From Methylobacterium dankookense (GTDB lineage Bacteria > Pseudomonadota > Alphaproteobacteria > Rhizobiales > Beijerinckiaceae): a stretch of 64,000 nt of DNA. Positions 33,089 through 42,543 of this stretch are shown in pieces (position 1 is the first letter of the stretch; each line of letters begins with the position of its first letter). The notes under the pieces are model-generated. The model saw only the letters and a list, made by a program, of their open reading frames with translations, searched no databases and was not told the DNA's origin. The stretch spans positions 1 through 64,000 of the forward strand of contig NZ_CABFVH010000017.1 of the NCBI RefSeq assembly GCF_902141855.1, read 5' to 3'. The translations under genes were made by a program, and so were the position numbers.

Positions 33089-34225
33089 ATGGCCAGGACC
33101 GTCAGCCCCGACCAAGCCGGCAAGTCGTCCGGGTTTCGGCTGTTCAGGCCGATCCTGGCGGGCGCCACCCTGCGAGAGCGCCTGGTCGCCTGCCTCGGGG
33201 CGCTGGTCGGCATCACGCTCACCGGTCTGATCTGCGGCCTGGTCTTCGGCCAGGGCCCTCACATCCCGCTCATCGTCGCGCCGATGGGCGCCTCGGCGGT
33301 CCTGCTCTTCGCCGTGCCCGCGAGCCCTTTGGCCCAGCCCTGGTCCATCATCGGCGGCAACACGATCTCCGCCTTCATGGGCGTGCTGGCCGCCCACTTC
33401 ATCTCGAACCCGGTCGTGGCCATCGGCGTCGGCGTGTCGCTCGCCATCGCCGCGATGTCGCTCACCCGCTCCCTTCACCCGCCCGGCGGCGCGGCCGCCC
33501 TGACGGCGCTCATCGGCGGCCCGGCCGTGACCTCCGCCGGGTTCCTGTTCCCGCTGTTCCCGGTCTGCGTGAACTCGGTCATCCTGGTCGCGCTCGGCGT
33601 CGCCTTCCACAAGATCTCGCGCCGCAACTACCCGCACGTCCCGGTCGCGGCGCCGGCCAACACGCACGGAACCGCGGATCTGCCCGCGCCGCTGCGGGTC
33701 GGCTTCAACCCGGAGGACGTGGACGCGGCCCTGGTCGAGTTGCACGAGACGCTGGACATCGACCGCGCCGACCTCGACCGGCTGCTCCGCCAGGTCGAAA
33801 TGCATGCGCTCGTGCGCATGCAGGGCAACCTCACCTGCGGCGAGGTCATGTCGCGCGACGTGGTCACGGTCGGGCTGGAGAGCAGCGCCGAGCGGGCGCG
33901 GGAACTCCTGATCACGCACAACATCCGGACGCTGCCCGTGGTGGACGGCGCCGGGCGGCTCGCCGGGACGCTCGGCCTGCGCGAGCTGACGCTCCATGGC
34001 GATGTGGGCATCGCGCAGGTGATGTCCGAGGCCCGAACGGCCGGCCCGGATGCGCCGGTGGTCGCGCTGGCCTCCTCGCTGACCGACGGCCGCACCCATG
34101 CGGTGGTGGTCGTCGACGGTGACCGGCACGTCCTCGGGATCATCACCCAGACCGATCTGCTCGCGACCCTGACCCGCCTGCTCTCGGCCAAGGCCTTCGC
34201 GCAGCCCGAACCGGTGCCGGCATAG
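33089..34225 (+). CDS. HPP-family membrane protein with CBS domain pair
   Basis: This 378-aa protein has an N-terminal HPP membrane domain (about 25-175) with four hydrophobic segments and the diagnostic HPPGGAAALTAL motif, GASAVLLFAVP and QPWSIIGGNTISAF. After a cytoplasmic linker come two CBS motifs (about 240-295 and 305-365): GEVMSRDVVTV, LITHNIRTLPVVDGAGRLAG, and AVVVVDGDRHVLGIITQTDL. HPP proteins have been linked to nitrite transport in plants and cyanobacteria; CBS pairs bind adenosine nucleotides and often gate transporters. It probably acts as an energy-sensitive anion channel or transporter; substrate unproven. A perfect palindrome lies upstream. Confidence 0.92.
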   Translation: MARTVSPDQAGKSSGFRLFRPILAGATLRERLVACLGALVGITLTGLICGLVFGQGPHIPLIVAPMGASAVLLFAVPASPLAQPWSIIGGNTISAFMGVLAAHFISNPVVAIGVGVSLAIAAMSLTRSLHPPGGAAALTALIGGPAVTSAGFLFPLFPVCVNSVILVALGVAFHKISRRNYPHVPVAAPANTHGTADLPAPLRVGFNPEDVDAALVELHETLDIDRADLDRLLRQVEMHALVRMQGNLTCGEVMSRDVVTVGLESSAERARELLITHNIRTLPVVDGAGRLAGTLGLRELTLHGDVGIAQVMSEARTAGPDAPVVALASSLTDGRTHAVVVVDGDRHVLGIITQTDLLATLTRLLSAKAFAQPEPVPA

Positions 34226-34382
34226 GCGCTCCGCCACGACCGGACACTACGACTCGATCGGCTCAAGGCACGGACGTTCGGCGGAGGCGGGCGGCTCACG
34301 CGGCGCGCCACCGCGGGCATTGGCCCGGTTGTTGCTGGAACCCTGGCTTCCCCGGCAACGCCATGTCCGCAGGATCGAGCCG

Positions 34383-34490
34383 ATGCAAGATGGACAGCTT
34401 CCCCTTCACCTGCTGCACGCCGCCCTGATGGCGTCGAGCATGATGCTGACGTGGCAGGTCTATCGCCTTCGCAAGCCCAAGGTGGGGTAG
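34383..34490 (+). CDS. Possible 35-aa small membrane peptide
   Basis: ATG 34383 has AGGA at a suitable distance and the frame ends at TAG 34488. The peptide has a hydrophobic middle (LLHAALMASSMMLTWQVYR) followed by a basic end (LRKPKVG), a common shape for membrane microproteins with an inside-positive C-terminus. It is alone between convergent genes. Length is too small for codon statistics. Confidence 0.35.
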   Translation: MQDGQLPLHLLHAALMASSMMLTWQVYRLRKPKVG

Positions 34491-34566
34491 GCCTGCTCAG
34501 GTCCGCGGAGACTCCCGCCGATCCCGGTTCGTGCGGGCCGGATGCGGACGCCGCGCCGTGAGCCGA

Positions 34567-35772
34567 TCAGAACCGCCGGGTGAAAACGTGCGGCCGAAGC
34601 GTCAGGCCCAGAAGCCCCGTCAGAGCCGAGGTGAGGGCGAAGGGCAGCACCGCCAGGACGGCCATCCCGCTCGCATCCCAGAGGCGGCCGGCCAGCAAGG
34701 CCATGCCCACCGCAAACCCGTAGCCGATGCTGAACATGGCCGCCGAAAGCCGAGGAACCTCCTCGCCATCGGCCAGCACGGACGGCACGGCCAGCGCCAG
34801 GGTCAGGAGCGCCGCGTTGGCGAACCCGGCCACCGCTGCCGCGGCGACCGCGAGAGGACCGGGCACGACGATCAGGCCGACGACGCCGGCGACATACACG
34901 GCGCTTCCGATGCCATAGGCCATCGGACGACGGACCAGGCGGTCGGCCAGGACCAGCATCAGGAACGAGGCCGGGAGCTGCGCGATGTTCAGGGCGATCA
35001 GGGCAGGCTGCACCAGCTCCGGCCAGCCGGTCGCCGAGAACCACCCCGGCAGGAATCCGTTGAGGCCGAAATAGGACGCGTTCACGCCGCCGAGCAGCAG
35101 GCCTGCCCGCCAGACGCGGCCGTCGCGCCAGTTCAGGCGGCCCCGCGGCGGCGTGGAGGGGAGGGCCAAGTGCCGCCCCGACAGGACGAAGCCCAGGGCC
35201 GTCGCGAGGACGGGCAGTGCCCAGACGGCGAGCGCGGCGCGCCAGCCGCCGCCGACGAGGGGCAGTTCCGATCCCGGTATCCAGACGATGGGGATCACCT
35301 CACCCACAAGCAGCCCGTTGGTATAGACCGCGGTGGCGAAGCCGATGCGCCTGGGAGCCCAGGCCCGGACCAGGGCGGGCAGCACGGGCTGCATCACGGC
35401 GACACCCAGGCACATCAGCGCAGTCGCCGCCTCCAGGGCGACGGTACCCTGCGCGAAGCCGCGCGCGGCAGCACCGATGGCGTTCACCAACAGGCCCAGG
35501 ACGAGGGTCGGGACCGGGCCGATGCGGGGGATGAGGGTCGCGGCGGGGAGCGAGGCGACAGCGAAGAGGAGCGACGGCAGGCCGGCCAGCACGCCGATAT
35601 CGGCGGCGCTCAGTCCGAGCTCGGACGAGACGGCCGGCAGCACCGGGGGCAGTGCCAGGATCGTCGCGCGGAGAGCCACGCCGGCGAACCACAGGAGCGC
35701 CAAGGTCAGCATGAAGTCCCGCGAGCGGTGCATGGCGGCTCTCGGGGCAACGGACGTGGAGGGGAGCGTCAT
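34567..35772 (-). CDS. MFS transporter, CynX/NimT-like
   Basis: This 401-aa major facilitator has about twelve membrane segments. Motifs in the first half, GLSAADIGVLAGLPSLLFAV and AATLIPRIGPVPTLVLGLLV, and MQPVLPALVRAWAPRRIGFA fit the CynX/NimT group, which contains the E. coli cyanate and 2-nitroimidazole transporters. The central loop (about residues 205-225) and ATGWPELVQPALIALNIAQL in the second half are also typical. The substrate is unknown. No cyanase gene is adjacent. ATG 35772 (MTLPSTSV) is chosen; the frame stays open a little further upstream without support. Confidence 0.88.
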   Translation of the reverse strand: MTLPSTSVAPRAAMHRSRDFMLTLALLWFAGVALRATILALPPVLPAVSSELGLSAADIGVLAGLPSLLFAVASLPAATLIPRIGPVPTLVLGLLVNAIGAAARGFAQGTVALEAATALMCLGVAVMQPVLPALVRAWAPRRIGFATAVYTNGLLVGEVIPIVWIPGSELPLVGGGWRAALAVWALPVLATALGFVLSGRHLALPSTPPRGRLNWRDGRVWRAGLLLGGVNASYFGLNGFLPGWFSATGWPELVQPALIALNIAQLPASFLMLVLADRLVRRPMAYGIGSAVYVAGVVGLIVVPGPLAVAAAAVAGFANAALLTLALAVPSVLADGEEVPRLSAAMFSIGYGFAVGMALLAGRLWDASGMAVLAVLPFALTSALTGLLGLTLRPHVFTRRF

Positions 35773-36068
35773 CGGTCCAGCATGTACCCTGAGCACGCCG
35801 TTGCGGGCGCGCCCTGCCTATAGCGCGACAGTCGAGCATTCGCGCTTCGCTTGCTCGGCTACGCGTCTGCGGCTGACCTTGGTGCCCTGGAGCAATAGCG
35901 GGATGCCATTGCACAGGCCTCTATTCCAGCGTGAGACCATGCATTTTTGCACATGGGGCCTGCTCTGCGCGCGGCTCCGAAGAGGCCCCGTCCCGTGGCC
36001 CCAGCGGGATATAAATGTAACTATAGCGCAGGATCGTCACGCGCGAAGACGTGGATCCGGGAGGCTGC

Positions 36069-36419
36069 ATGGAGAACGGGATGTTCGCGGGGCAATGGCG
36101 CAACAAGGCCGGCGATGAGCTCCACTTGGTCCAGTGCGGCTCTTCCATCTCAGGCACGTACATCTCCGCCAGATCCGAGGTTGCAGAGACGTGTCGAAGC
36201 CGAATTCTCGTCGGATCGATCAATGAAAACACCATCTGCTTCGTCGCCGGCGCTTCGACGCCGCACATCATGAAGAGCTGGACCGGGCGACTTTCCATGA
36301 ATGATGGATCGGGTCACGATGAGATCAAGACGGTCTGCCATTCGCTCGAACGTCTGACGGACGATTTCGATATTGCGAGATCCGTACAGATTTCATTCGA
36401 TCTGTTTCAACGAGCCTGA
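36069..36419 (+). CDS. Divergent avidin-like protein
   Basis: A 116-aa protein with GGGAGG ahead of ATG 36069. The pattern GQWRNKAGDELHL, then SGTYISA, SWTGRL, EIKTV and SFDLF reads like streptavidin's strands in order. By eye, biotin-contact positions Asn23, Tyr43, Ser45, Trp92 and Asp128 have counterparts, while Trp79 and Trp108 and the Ser27/Thr90 positions differ, so biotin affinity, if any, would be altered. No signal peptide is present, unlike secreted avidins. The nearest known relatives are likely rhizavidin and bradavidin of Rhizobiales. It stands alone between the MFS gene and a small hypothetical gene. The family call is by hand alignment. Confidence 0.6.
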   Translation: MENGMFAGQWRNKAGDELHLVQCGSSISGTYISARSEVAETCRSRILVGSINENTICFVAGASTPHIMKSWTGRLSMNDGSGHDEIKTVCHSLERLTDDFDIARSVQISFDLFQRA

Positions 36420-36452
36420 TGCACGGCCGAAGCATCTTCTGCTTCGAAAGCG

Positions 36453-36701
36453 ATGACGATCGAGCATTTCAACGAACGTGCCATGGACCAGATTCCAATG
36501 CATGAGCTAATAACATGCAGATATAACGTCACGACACGCCGCTGCGCTTTTCAGAGAAAGAGATTTCGATGGACGATCGCAGTGCCCGACAAGCACTGGC
36601 ACGAGCATTCGACCATTTCCTATTCCACCGAGTCGGAAGCCTTCCAGGCAGGATCGGAGAGGGCGCGCAAGCTCGATCTGGCGCCGCTTCACGCCCGATG
36701 A
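36453..36701 (+). CDS. Small hypothetical protein, 82 aa
   Basis: I do not recognise this protein. The second half, RWTIAVPDKHWHEHSTISYS then a Glu/Ala-rich helix (SEAFQAGSERARKLD), resembles many short alphaproteobacterial proteins of unknown function with a beta hairpin and one helix. The start may be ATG 36453 or ATG 36483. It lies 33 bases after the avidin-like gene on the same strand and could be co-transcribed. Confidence 0.45.
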   Translation: MTIEHFNERAMDQIPMHELITCRYNVTTRRCAFQRKRFRWTIAVPDKHWHEHSTISYSTESEAFQAGSERARKLDLAPLHAR

Positions 36702-37021
36702 GGCGATGCGGCTGGCCGCGGTCAACGGCTCGGCCGGCAAACGCCGTGGCACCTCGATTCCCGGGATTGCGGGCGACGACCTAGAGCCGTTCCCGATCGC
36801 GTTGCAATCGGGAACGGCTCTAAACTCTTGTTTTGACGCGCTCTCTTTCGCCGAACCGGTGTCCACTTCCCCCGAGAGCGCTCCAGGGAGTTGCGCTGAG
36901 CTGACGTGAGGGCTCCGCAGCGTCCATCCCCAGGCCGGGTCTTCATCTCAGGACACGATCATCTTCCTGAGTCGATGTCGGCGAGCGAGCCGGCCGCAAT
37001 CCTCGATCGCTTTGGATGACC
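36702..37021. other. Intergenic region containing a 105-bp repeat
   Basis: No gene is supported. The 105-bp repeat at 36782-36886 fills a third of it. The strong inverted repeat at its left end could also act as a terminator for the genes on either side. Confidence 0.5.
36782..36886. repeat. 105-bp interspersed repeat with long palindrome, copy A
   Basis: Begins with a perfect 15-bp inverted repeat, AGAGCCGTTCCCGAT (36783-36797) and its complement (36807-36821), followed by CTTGTTTTGACGCGCTC, then TTCGCCGAACCGGTGTCCAC and ends GCTCCAG. Copy B is at 55267-55371. This is an intergenic repeat family of the Methylobacterium type. Confidence 0.85.
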
Positions 37022-37288
37022 CTATCGACGGCCGAGAGGGCGCAATTGGGGTTGCCCGGGTCGCTTCGCGTCGATCCTGACCCGCTTCTTCCGGGCCGTA
37101 CCCCATGCATAGTGCCGATCGTTCAGACCGACGAGGAGGATCGCGGCCAGGGCGGACCCTGCGAACTCGCCGGGATTGAAGCCCGGCAGCATCCGGGGCC
37201 GTATCAGCGCGTCGCCGATCCAGCAGAGAAGTGCCAGCCCCTGGGCAATCGCGATGGCGGCATGGATCCGAGCACCACGACTGCGCAT
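37022..37288 (-). CDS. Small two-helix membrane protein
   Basis: An 88-aa protein with hydrophobic stretches at about residues 8-25 (HAAIAIAQGLALLCWIGD) and 40-56 (GEFAGSALAAILLVGLND) and a very basic tail (KKRVRIDAKRPGQPQLRPLG). GGAGGGACGAGCAGG precedes ATG 37288. No family is recognised. It follows formate dehydrogenase's stop on the same strand by 72 bases and could lie on the same transcript, but no functional link is evident. Confidence 0.5.
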   Translation of the reverse strand: MRSRGARIHAAIAIAQGLALLCWIGDALIRPRMLPGFNPGEFAGSALAAILLVGLNDRHYAWGTARKKRVRIDAKRPGQPQLRPLGRR

Positions 37289-37360
37289 CCTGCTCGTCCC
37301 TCCGCCGTGCTTCTCAATGAGGGCGAGCGATCCTCAGGACCGCTCGCCCGATCTCGCGCG

Positions 37361-38527
37361 TCAGGCCTTCTTGCCGGCGCTGTAGGAATGCGCGCCCGTG
37401 CCGGCGAGCGTGCCGCCATCGACGATGAGGTACTCGTTCCGGATCGGCCGGCCCTCGAAATAGCATTCGAGGATCTCGCGGGTGCCCGCCGCGTAGCGCG
37501 TCTGCGCCGAGAGCGAGGTGCCGGAGATGTGGGGCGTCATGCCGTGATGCGGCATCGCGCGCCAGGGATGGTCCTTCGGCGCCGGCTGCGGGAACCAGAC
37601 GTCGCCGGCATAGCCCGCGAGCTGGCCGGATTCGAGCGCCCGCACGATGGCGTCGCGGTCGGCGAGCTTGCCGCGGGCGGTGTTGACGAGATAGGCGCCG
37701 CGCTTGAACAGCTTCAGCGTCTCGTCGTTGATCATGTGCTCCGTCTCCGGGTGGAGCGGGCAGTTCAGGGTCACCACGTCGCAGGCGCCGTACATGTCCT
37801 CGCGGCTGGCGTGCCAGGTCAGGCCGAGCTCCCGCTCGACGGATTCGGGCAGCCGGTGCCGGTCGGTGTAGTGCAGGTGCATGTCGAAGGGCTTCAAGCG
37901 CTTCAGCACCGCGAGGCCGATGCGGCCGGCCGCCACCGTGCCGACATGCATGCCCTCGACGTCGTAGGAGCGGGACACGCAATCGGCGATGTTCCAGCCG
38001 CCCTTCATCACCCACTGGTAGGAGGGGATGTAGTTGCGCACGAGGCCGAGGATCATCATCACCACGTGCTCGGCGACGCTGATCGAGTTGCAGAAGGTCA
38101 CCTCGGCGACGGTGATGCCCCGCTCGATGGCGGCGTCGAGATCGACATGGTCCGAGCCGATGCCGGCGGTGAGGGCGAGCTTCAGCTTCGGCGCCTGGGC
38201 GATGCGCTCGGCGGTGAGATAGGCCGGCCAGAAGGGCTGCGAGATCACCACCTCGGCGTCGTGCAGGTGACGGTCGAGCTCGGAGCCGGCACCGTCCTTC
38301 GAGGAGGTGACCACGAGCTCGTGGCCGAGCCCCTCGACATACTTGCGCAGGCCGAGCTCGCCCGAGACGCTGCCGAGCAGGGTGCCGGGCTGGAAGTCGA
38401 TGGCCTTGGGCGTCGGCAGCGTCTGGCCGTCCGCGTAGCGCTCGATCTTCGGCAGGTCGTCGCGGGCGTAGGTCTTCGGGTATCCCTCGACGGGATCGTC
38501 GTAGAGGACGAGGACGATCTTGGCCAT
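37361..38527 (-). CDS. fdh: NAD-dependent formate dehydrogenase, single-subunit
   Basis: A 388-aa D-2-hydroxyacid-dehydrogenase-fold enzyme oxidising formate to CO2 with NAD. It matches the well-studied Pseudomonas 101 enzyme almost position for position: Asn147 in EVTFCNSISVAEH, the NAD loop GTVAAGRIGLAVL, Asp222 (selective for NAD over NADP), Arg285 in LVNTARGKLADRD, Gln314 in WFPQPAPKDHPWR, and His333/Ser335 in HGMTPHISGTSLSAQTR. The N-terminal 'GYPKTYARDD' segment is also typical. GGGAG precedes ATG 38527. A LysR-type regulator gene lies upstream on the same strand. In a methylotroph it would be the last step of formate oxidation and an NADH source, independent of metal-containing formate dehydrogenases. 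Confidence 0.95.
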   Translation of the reverse strand: MAKIVLVLYDDPVEGYPKTYARDDLPKIERYADGQTLPTPKAIDFQPGTLLGSVSGELGLRKYVEGLGHELVVTSSKDGAGSELDRHLHDAEVVISQPFWPAYLTAERIAQAPKLKLALTAGIGSDHVDLDAAIERGITVAEVTFCNSISVAEHVVMMILGLVRNYIPSYQWVMKGGWNIADCVSRSYDVEGMHVGTVAAGRIGLAVLKRLKPFDMHLHYTDRHRLPESVERELGLTWHASREDMYGACDVVTLNCPLHPETEHMINDETLKLFKRGAYLVNTARGKLADRDAIVRALESGQLAGYAGDVWFPQPAPKDHPWRAMPHHGMTPHISGTSLSAQTRYAAGTREILECYFEGRPIRNEYLIVDGGTLAGTGAHSYSAGKKA

Positions 38528-38736
38528 GCTTCACTCCCTTTCGCGGTGAGCCAAAGGGGAGCGTCCAGCCGCGCGCCATCGGCCGCGGAACGCGATCGAG
38601 CATCGTGTTGTCGGACGTTTCCCCGCCCGTGGCCTTGTGCTGCCTTGGCGGCAACCCGGCGCGAGCAGGCAGAGCTTCGGTGCTCGACAGCCCGGCATCA
38701 AACGAAAGCTTTGAATGGCCTGATCGACGCCGCCGA

Positions 38737-39660
38737 TCAGGGGATCGGCCGCCGTTCCGCAGCCTCGACGGTCGCCGCGAAGGGCGCGCCGAGCGTGGTC
38801 CGCAGGAGGGCGGATGCCATCGGCGGCAGCGGATCGCGCTCGGACAGGACGAGCCCGACCGCCTGATGCGGCGTCGGCTCGGCGAAATCGCGCATGGCGA
38901 GGTCCGCGGTGCCGCCGAACAGGTGCCGGAAGGTCTGGGGCACGATGCTGACGAATCCGCCCTCGCGCAGATGGGCGCAGACGCCGAGGAAGGAGTTGCT
39001 GACGACGGTCGGGCGCAGCTCCAGCCCGAAGGCGGCCGCCAGGGTGTCGAGGATGCGGCGGTTCTGCATGTCCTCGCTCAGGAGGACGAGCCGCTGGCCG
39101 CAGGCCTGCTCCCAGCTCACCTGCGCCTCGGCAGCGAGCGGGTGGTCGGCGCGCATCGCGAGGATGTAGCGCTCGTGATAGAGCGGCACGCGCCGGACCC
39201 GATCGAGCGGCTCGTTCTCCAGATAGGTCAGGCCGGCCTCGATCTCGAACCCGTCGAGCCCCTTCTGGATCTCGCGCGAGGACAGGGAGCGGATCTCGAC
39301 GCAGGCGTCGGGATGCGCCTCCCGGAAGCGCGTGGTGAGGAAGCCGACAGCACCCATCGCCGCCGGGATGACGCCGAGCCGCAACGTGCCCTTCAGGCCG
39401 GTCCGAAGCCCGGAGAGATCCTCCCGCAGGCTGTCGTAGTCGATCAGGATCTGCCGCGCCCAGGCGAGGAGGTGCTCGCCCTCCACGGTGAGGCCGACGA
39501 AGCGCTGGTTGCGCACGACGAGGGCCACCTGAAGATCGTCCTCGAGCTTGCGGAGCGCGGCCGAGAGGGTGGACTGGGTGACGTTGCTGGCCTCGGCCGC
39601 GCGCGCGAAGTGCCGCTCGCGCGCGAGGGTGACGAAGTACGAGAGGTGCCGGACCAGCAT
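38737..39660 (-). CDS. LysR-family regulator, probably of formate dehydrogenase
   Basis: This 307-aa LysR-type regulator has an N-terminal helix-turn-helix (HLSYFVTLARERHFARAAEA, then SQ-like VTQSTLSAALRKLEDDLQ) and an effector domain starting at GLKGTLRLGVIPAAMGAVG. The downstream gene on the same strand is formate dehydrogenase, 209 bases after its stop, so it most likely controls that gene; similar LysR proteins regulate formate dehydrogenases elsewhere. ATG 39660 matches the family N-terminus. About 90 bases upstream lies a block of 10-bp tandem repeats. Confidence 0.9.
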   Translation of the reverse strand: MLVRHLSYFVTLARERHFARAAEASNVTQSTLSAALRKLEDDLQVALVVRNQRFVGLTVEGEHLLAWARQILIDYDSLREDLSGLRTGLKGTLRLGVIPAAMGAVGFLTTRFREAHPDACVEIRSLSSREIQKGLDGFEIEAGLTYLENEPLDRVRRVPLYHERYILAMRADHPLAAEAQVSWEQACGQRLVLLSEDMQNRRILDTLAAAFGLELRPTVVSNSFLGVCAHLREGGFVSIVPQTFRHLFGGTADLAMRDFAEPTPHQAVGLVLSERDPLPPMASALLRTTLGAPFAATVEAAERRPIP

Positions 39661-39750
39661 GGCGGCGGAGGGCTCTGCGACCGCGATATGTATTTTTGGA
39701 TACAGCGGTATCTGCGACGATGCCAGCCGGGGATCGGCCTGCAGGTTGGC

Positions 39751-39786
39751 CGCCATGAGCTGCCATGAGCCGCCATGAGCCGCCAC
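39751..39786. repeat. Three-and-a-half 10-bp tandem repeats
   Basis: CGCCATGAGC, TGCCATGAGC and CGCCATGAGC follow one another from 39751 to 39780, then a partial CGCCA. The unit equals about one helical turn. It lies upstream of the LysR gene at 39660 and may simply be a small tandem duplication. Confidence 0.7.
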
Positions 39787-39958
39787 GGCGCCCTGTCTCC
39801 ACGAAGCAGCGCAGCCGGTCGAACACCGCCCGCAGGCCGTGGTCGCGCCGACCCGATCTCTCCCGAAACAGGGCCGGATCCGGCGTCGCCAGCGCCCATG
39901 CTTCGTCGGGCGGGGAGGGGGCGATACAAGCTCATGCCCCGGACAACCCAGAACGCCC

Positions 39959-40915
39959 TCACGCGCCGGAGTCGGGATCCTCCGCGGCATCCGGTGTCGG
40001 AACATCCCAGTCCCGGCCGGCGACGAGCGCCCAGAGGCGCTCCGCGGCCGGGCTCTGCCGTGCCCGCGGCCGGTAGAGCCGGATCTCGATCGGGATGTCG
40101 GTCGCCGCACTCGCGGCGCGCACCAGCCGCCCGCGCTCGAGGTCGTCGCCCAGGATGCTCAGCGGCGCCCAGGCCAGCCCTCGGCCATCCCTCGCCATGG
40201 CCACGAGAACCGAGGTGAGATGGGAGGCGAAGACCGGTCTCACCGAAGCCTCGCTCTGCTCCAGGACCCGCGCGCTCGCGAGGATGCGCCCGAGCCCGGA
40301 TTCCCCCGTATAGGTGAGCAGGGGGAGGGGGGCGTCGGGCCGTCCCGGCAGGGCGAAGAGCGGGGCGGTCCCGTCCGGCCGCGGCACGCTGACCGGCAGC
40401 AGGATGTCGGTCCCGAGATGGATCGAGCGGAACTGGTCGGGCGCCAGCATGTGCGTCGTGCTCGGATGGTCGTGGCAGAGCAGGAACTGCGCCTCCCCGC
40501 GCAGCATCATCTGCTCGCAGGCGGCCATGTGGGCGGCCGTCAGCTGGATCGTGCCCTGCACGCTCTCGAAGCTCTCGACGGTCCTGAGCCAGTTCGGGAA
40601 GAAGCTCACTGAGAGCGTCTGGGTCGAGGCGAACCGGACGGTCTCCGCCGCCATACGGCCGGCCTCCCGCGCCGCCTCCCGGCCCTGGTAGAGGCGCCGG
40701 AGCGTCTCCTCGGCCACCGGCCGGAAGCGCTCGCCCGCCGGCGTCAGCGTGACCGGCAGGGCGTCCCGCGTGAACAGGGGCGCGCCGACCCACTCCTCGA
40801 GCGCGCGGACGCGCCGGCTGAAGGCCGGCTGGGTGATGCAGCGCTGCTCCGCGGCGCGCGAGAAATGCCCAAGGTCGACCAGCGCCAGGAAGTCCTCGAG
40901 CCAGGCGGCGTCCAT
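39959..40915 (-). CDS. LysR-family regulator, divergent from dctA
   Basis: A 318-aa LysR-type protein: helix-turn-helix [47 protein letters not shown], then the periplasmic-binding-protein-like effector domain from about residue 90. It belongs near HdfR/CbbR-like groups that start 'MD-x-x-W-L-E-D-F'. The start ATG 40915 faces dctA at 41131 with 215 bases between, so autorepression and activation of dctA-leuCD are likely. The inducer is probably a dicarboxylate related to the transported substrate; this is inferred from gene order. Confidence 0.9.
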   Translation of the reverse strand: MDAAWLEDFLALVDLGHFSRAAEQRCITQPAFSRRVRALEEWVGAPLFTRDALPVTLTPAGERFRPVAEETLRRLYQGREAAREAGRMAAETVRFASTQTLSVSFFPNWLRTVESFESVQGTIQLTAAHMAACEQMMLRGEAQFLLCHDHPSTTHMLAPDQFRSIHLGTDILLPVSVPRPDGTAPLFALPGRPDAPLPLLTYTGESGLGRILASARVLEQSEASVRPVFASHLTSVLVAMARDGRGLAWAPLSILGDDLERGRLVRAASAATDIPIEIRLYRPRARQSPAAERLWALVAGRDWDVPTPDAAEDPDSGA

Positions 40916-41130
40916 CCGTCGGCCCCTTTCCCCGAGCCAGAGCCACATCCAGGGCCGGGCAGCATGGCGAGCGCCTGGACGGGGGTCAACGCAGGCAGCG
41001 GCCGGCCCGGCATGAACCGATGCCACAACGGCATTGGCGGTTTCGCCCGCGCTCTGGCCCTGTGACGGAAGAGCGCCCCGGCCGAAGGCCAGGAAGGCGG
41101 CCTCGTCAAGAACAGCCAGGGAGAAACGTC

Positions 41131-42480
41131 GTGCAGGTGGCAGCCGAACGCCGAGCGAAACCGCTCCATACGAGCCTCTACGTCCAGGTCGTCGCCGGCA
41201 TCCTGCTCGGCGTCCTGGTCGGCTACGCGGCGCCCGGCCTCGGCGTCGACATGAAGCCGCTCGGCGACGTGTTCATCAAGATGATCAAGATGGTCATCGG
41301 CCTGGTCATCTTCTGCACCGTCGTCGCCGGCATCAGCGGCATGAGCGACATGAAGAAGATGGGCCGCCTCGGCGGCAAGGCGCTGCTCTACTTCGAGGTG
41401 CTCTCGACGGCGGCCCTCGTGATCGGCGTCGTGGTCGGCAATCTGGTGCGGCCGGGCGCCGGCATGAATGCCGATCCGAGCAAGCTCGATGCGGGGGCGG
41501 TGGCCAAGTATGCCGGCGCCGCCAAGGAGCACGGCACCGTCGACTTCCTGATGAGCATCGTGCCCAACACGGTCTTCGACGCCCTGACCAAGGGCGAGAT
41601 CCTGCCCGTGGTCTTCATCGCCGTGCTGTTCGGCTACGTCCTGTCGAAGATGGGCGAGAGCGGCAAGCCGCTGCGCGACCTCGTGGAGGCCGCCTCGCAC
41701 TGGATCTTCGGCGTCATCAACGTGCTGATGCGCTTCGCGCCCCTCGGTGCCTTCGGCGCGATGGCCTACACCATCGGCAAGTTCGGCCTCGGCTCGCTCG
41801 GGCAGCTCATCGGCCTGATCGGCACCTTCTACCTGACGGGCGCGATCTTCGTGTTCGGCGTGCTCGGCATCGTCTCGATGTGGGCCGGCTTCAGCCTGTT
41901 CAAGCTCCTGCGCTACCTGAAGGAGGAGCTGCTCATCACGCTCGGCGCGAGCTCCTCGGACGCGGCGCTTCCCTCGCTGATGGAGAAGTTGCAGCATCTC
42001 GGCTGCTCCAAATCCGTGGTCGGGCTCGTCGTGCCCACCGGCTATATCTTCAACGCCGACGGCACCTGCATCTACATGACGCTGGCCGCCTTGTTCGTGG
42101 CCCAGGCCACCAACATCGACCTCTCCCTGACGCAGCAGCTCGCGATCTTCGGCGTGTCGCTGCTGACCTCGAAGGGGGCCTCGGGCATCACCGGCGCCGG
42201 CTTCATCGCCCTCGTCGGCACGCTCTCGGTCGTGCCCGCCATCCCGCTCGCCGGCATGGCGCTGATCCTCGGCATCGACCGCTTCATGAGCGAGGGCCGG
42301 GCCATCGTGAACATCATCGGCAACGCGGTGGCGGCCGTGGTGATGGCCAAGCTCGAAGGCGAGCTCGACCTCGCCCGCATGCGCGACGTGCTGGAGGGCC
42401 GGCTGGTCGAGGACGACCCGGTCGCCGGCGACGCCGAGGCGGCGCCCCACACCGCCCTGCCGGCCCATTCGGCGGCCTGA
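41131..42480 (+). CDS. dctA: C4-dicarboxylate/H+ symporter DctA family
   Basis: A 449-aa transporter with the glutamate-symporter fold: eight membrane helices and two re-entrant loops. [55 protein letters not shown] (first hairpin loop) and [18 protein letters not shown] (second loop), plus [16 protein letters not shown], are textbook DctA. It imports succinate, fumarate or malate with protons. GTG 41131 is the start, preceded by AGGGAGAA; the upstream in-frame ATG 41020 falls in non-family sequence. It heads a set with LeuC- and LeuD-like hydratase subunits. Confidence 0.95.
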   Translation: MQVAAERRAKPLHTSLYVQVVAGILLGVLVGYAAPGLGVDMKPLGDVFIKMIKMVIGLVIFCTVVAGISGMSDMKKMGRLGGKALLYFEVLSTAALVIGVVVGNLVRPGAGMNADPSKLDAGAVAKYAGAAKEHGTVDFLMSIVPNTVFDALTKGEILPVVFIAVLFGYVLSKMGESGKPLRDLVEAASHWIFGVINVLMRFAPLGAFGAMAYTIGKFGLGSLGQLIGLIGTFYLTGAIFVFGVLGIVSMWAGFSLFKLLRYLKEELLITLGASSSDAALPSLMEKLQHLGCSKSVVGLVVPTGYIFNADGTCIYMTLAALFVAQATNIDLSLTQQLAIFGVSLLTSKGASGITGAGFIALVGTLSVVPAIPLAGMALILGIDRFMSEGRAIVNIIGNAVAAVVMAKLEGELDLARMRDVLEGRLVEDDPVAGDAEAAPHTALPAHSAA

Positions 42481-42543
42481 CCCGCCCCATCCCGGGCGCG
42501 GCCGCCGGGCCGCGCCTTCCTCCCTCTCGCAGGACATAGGACG

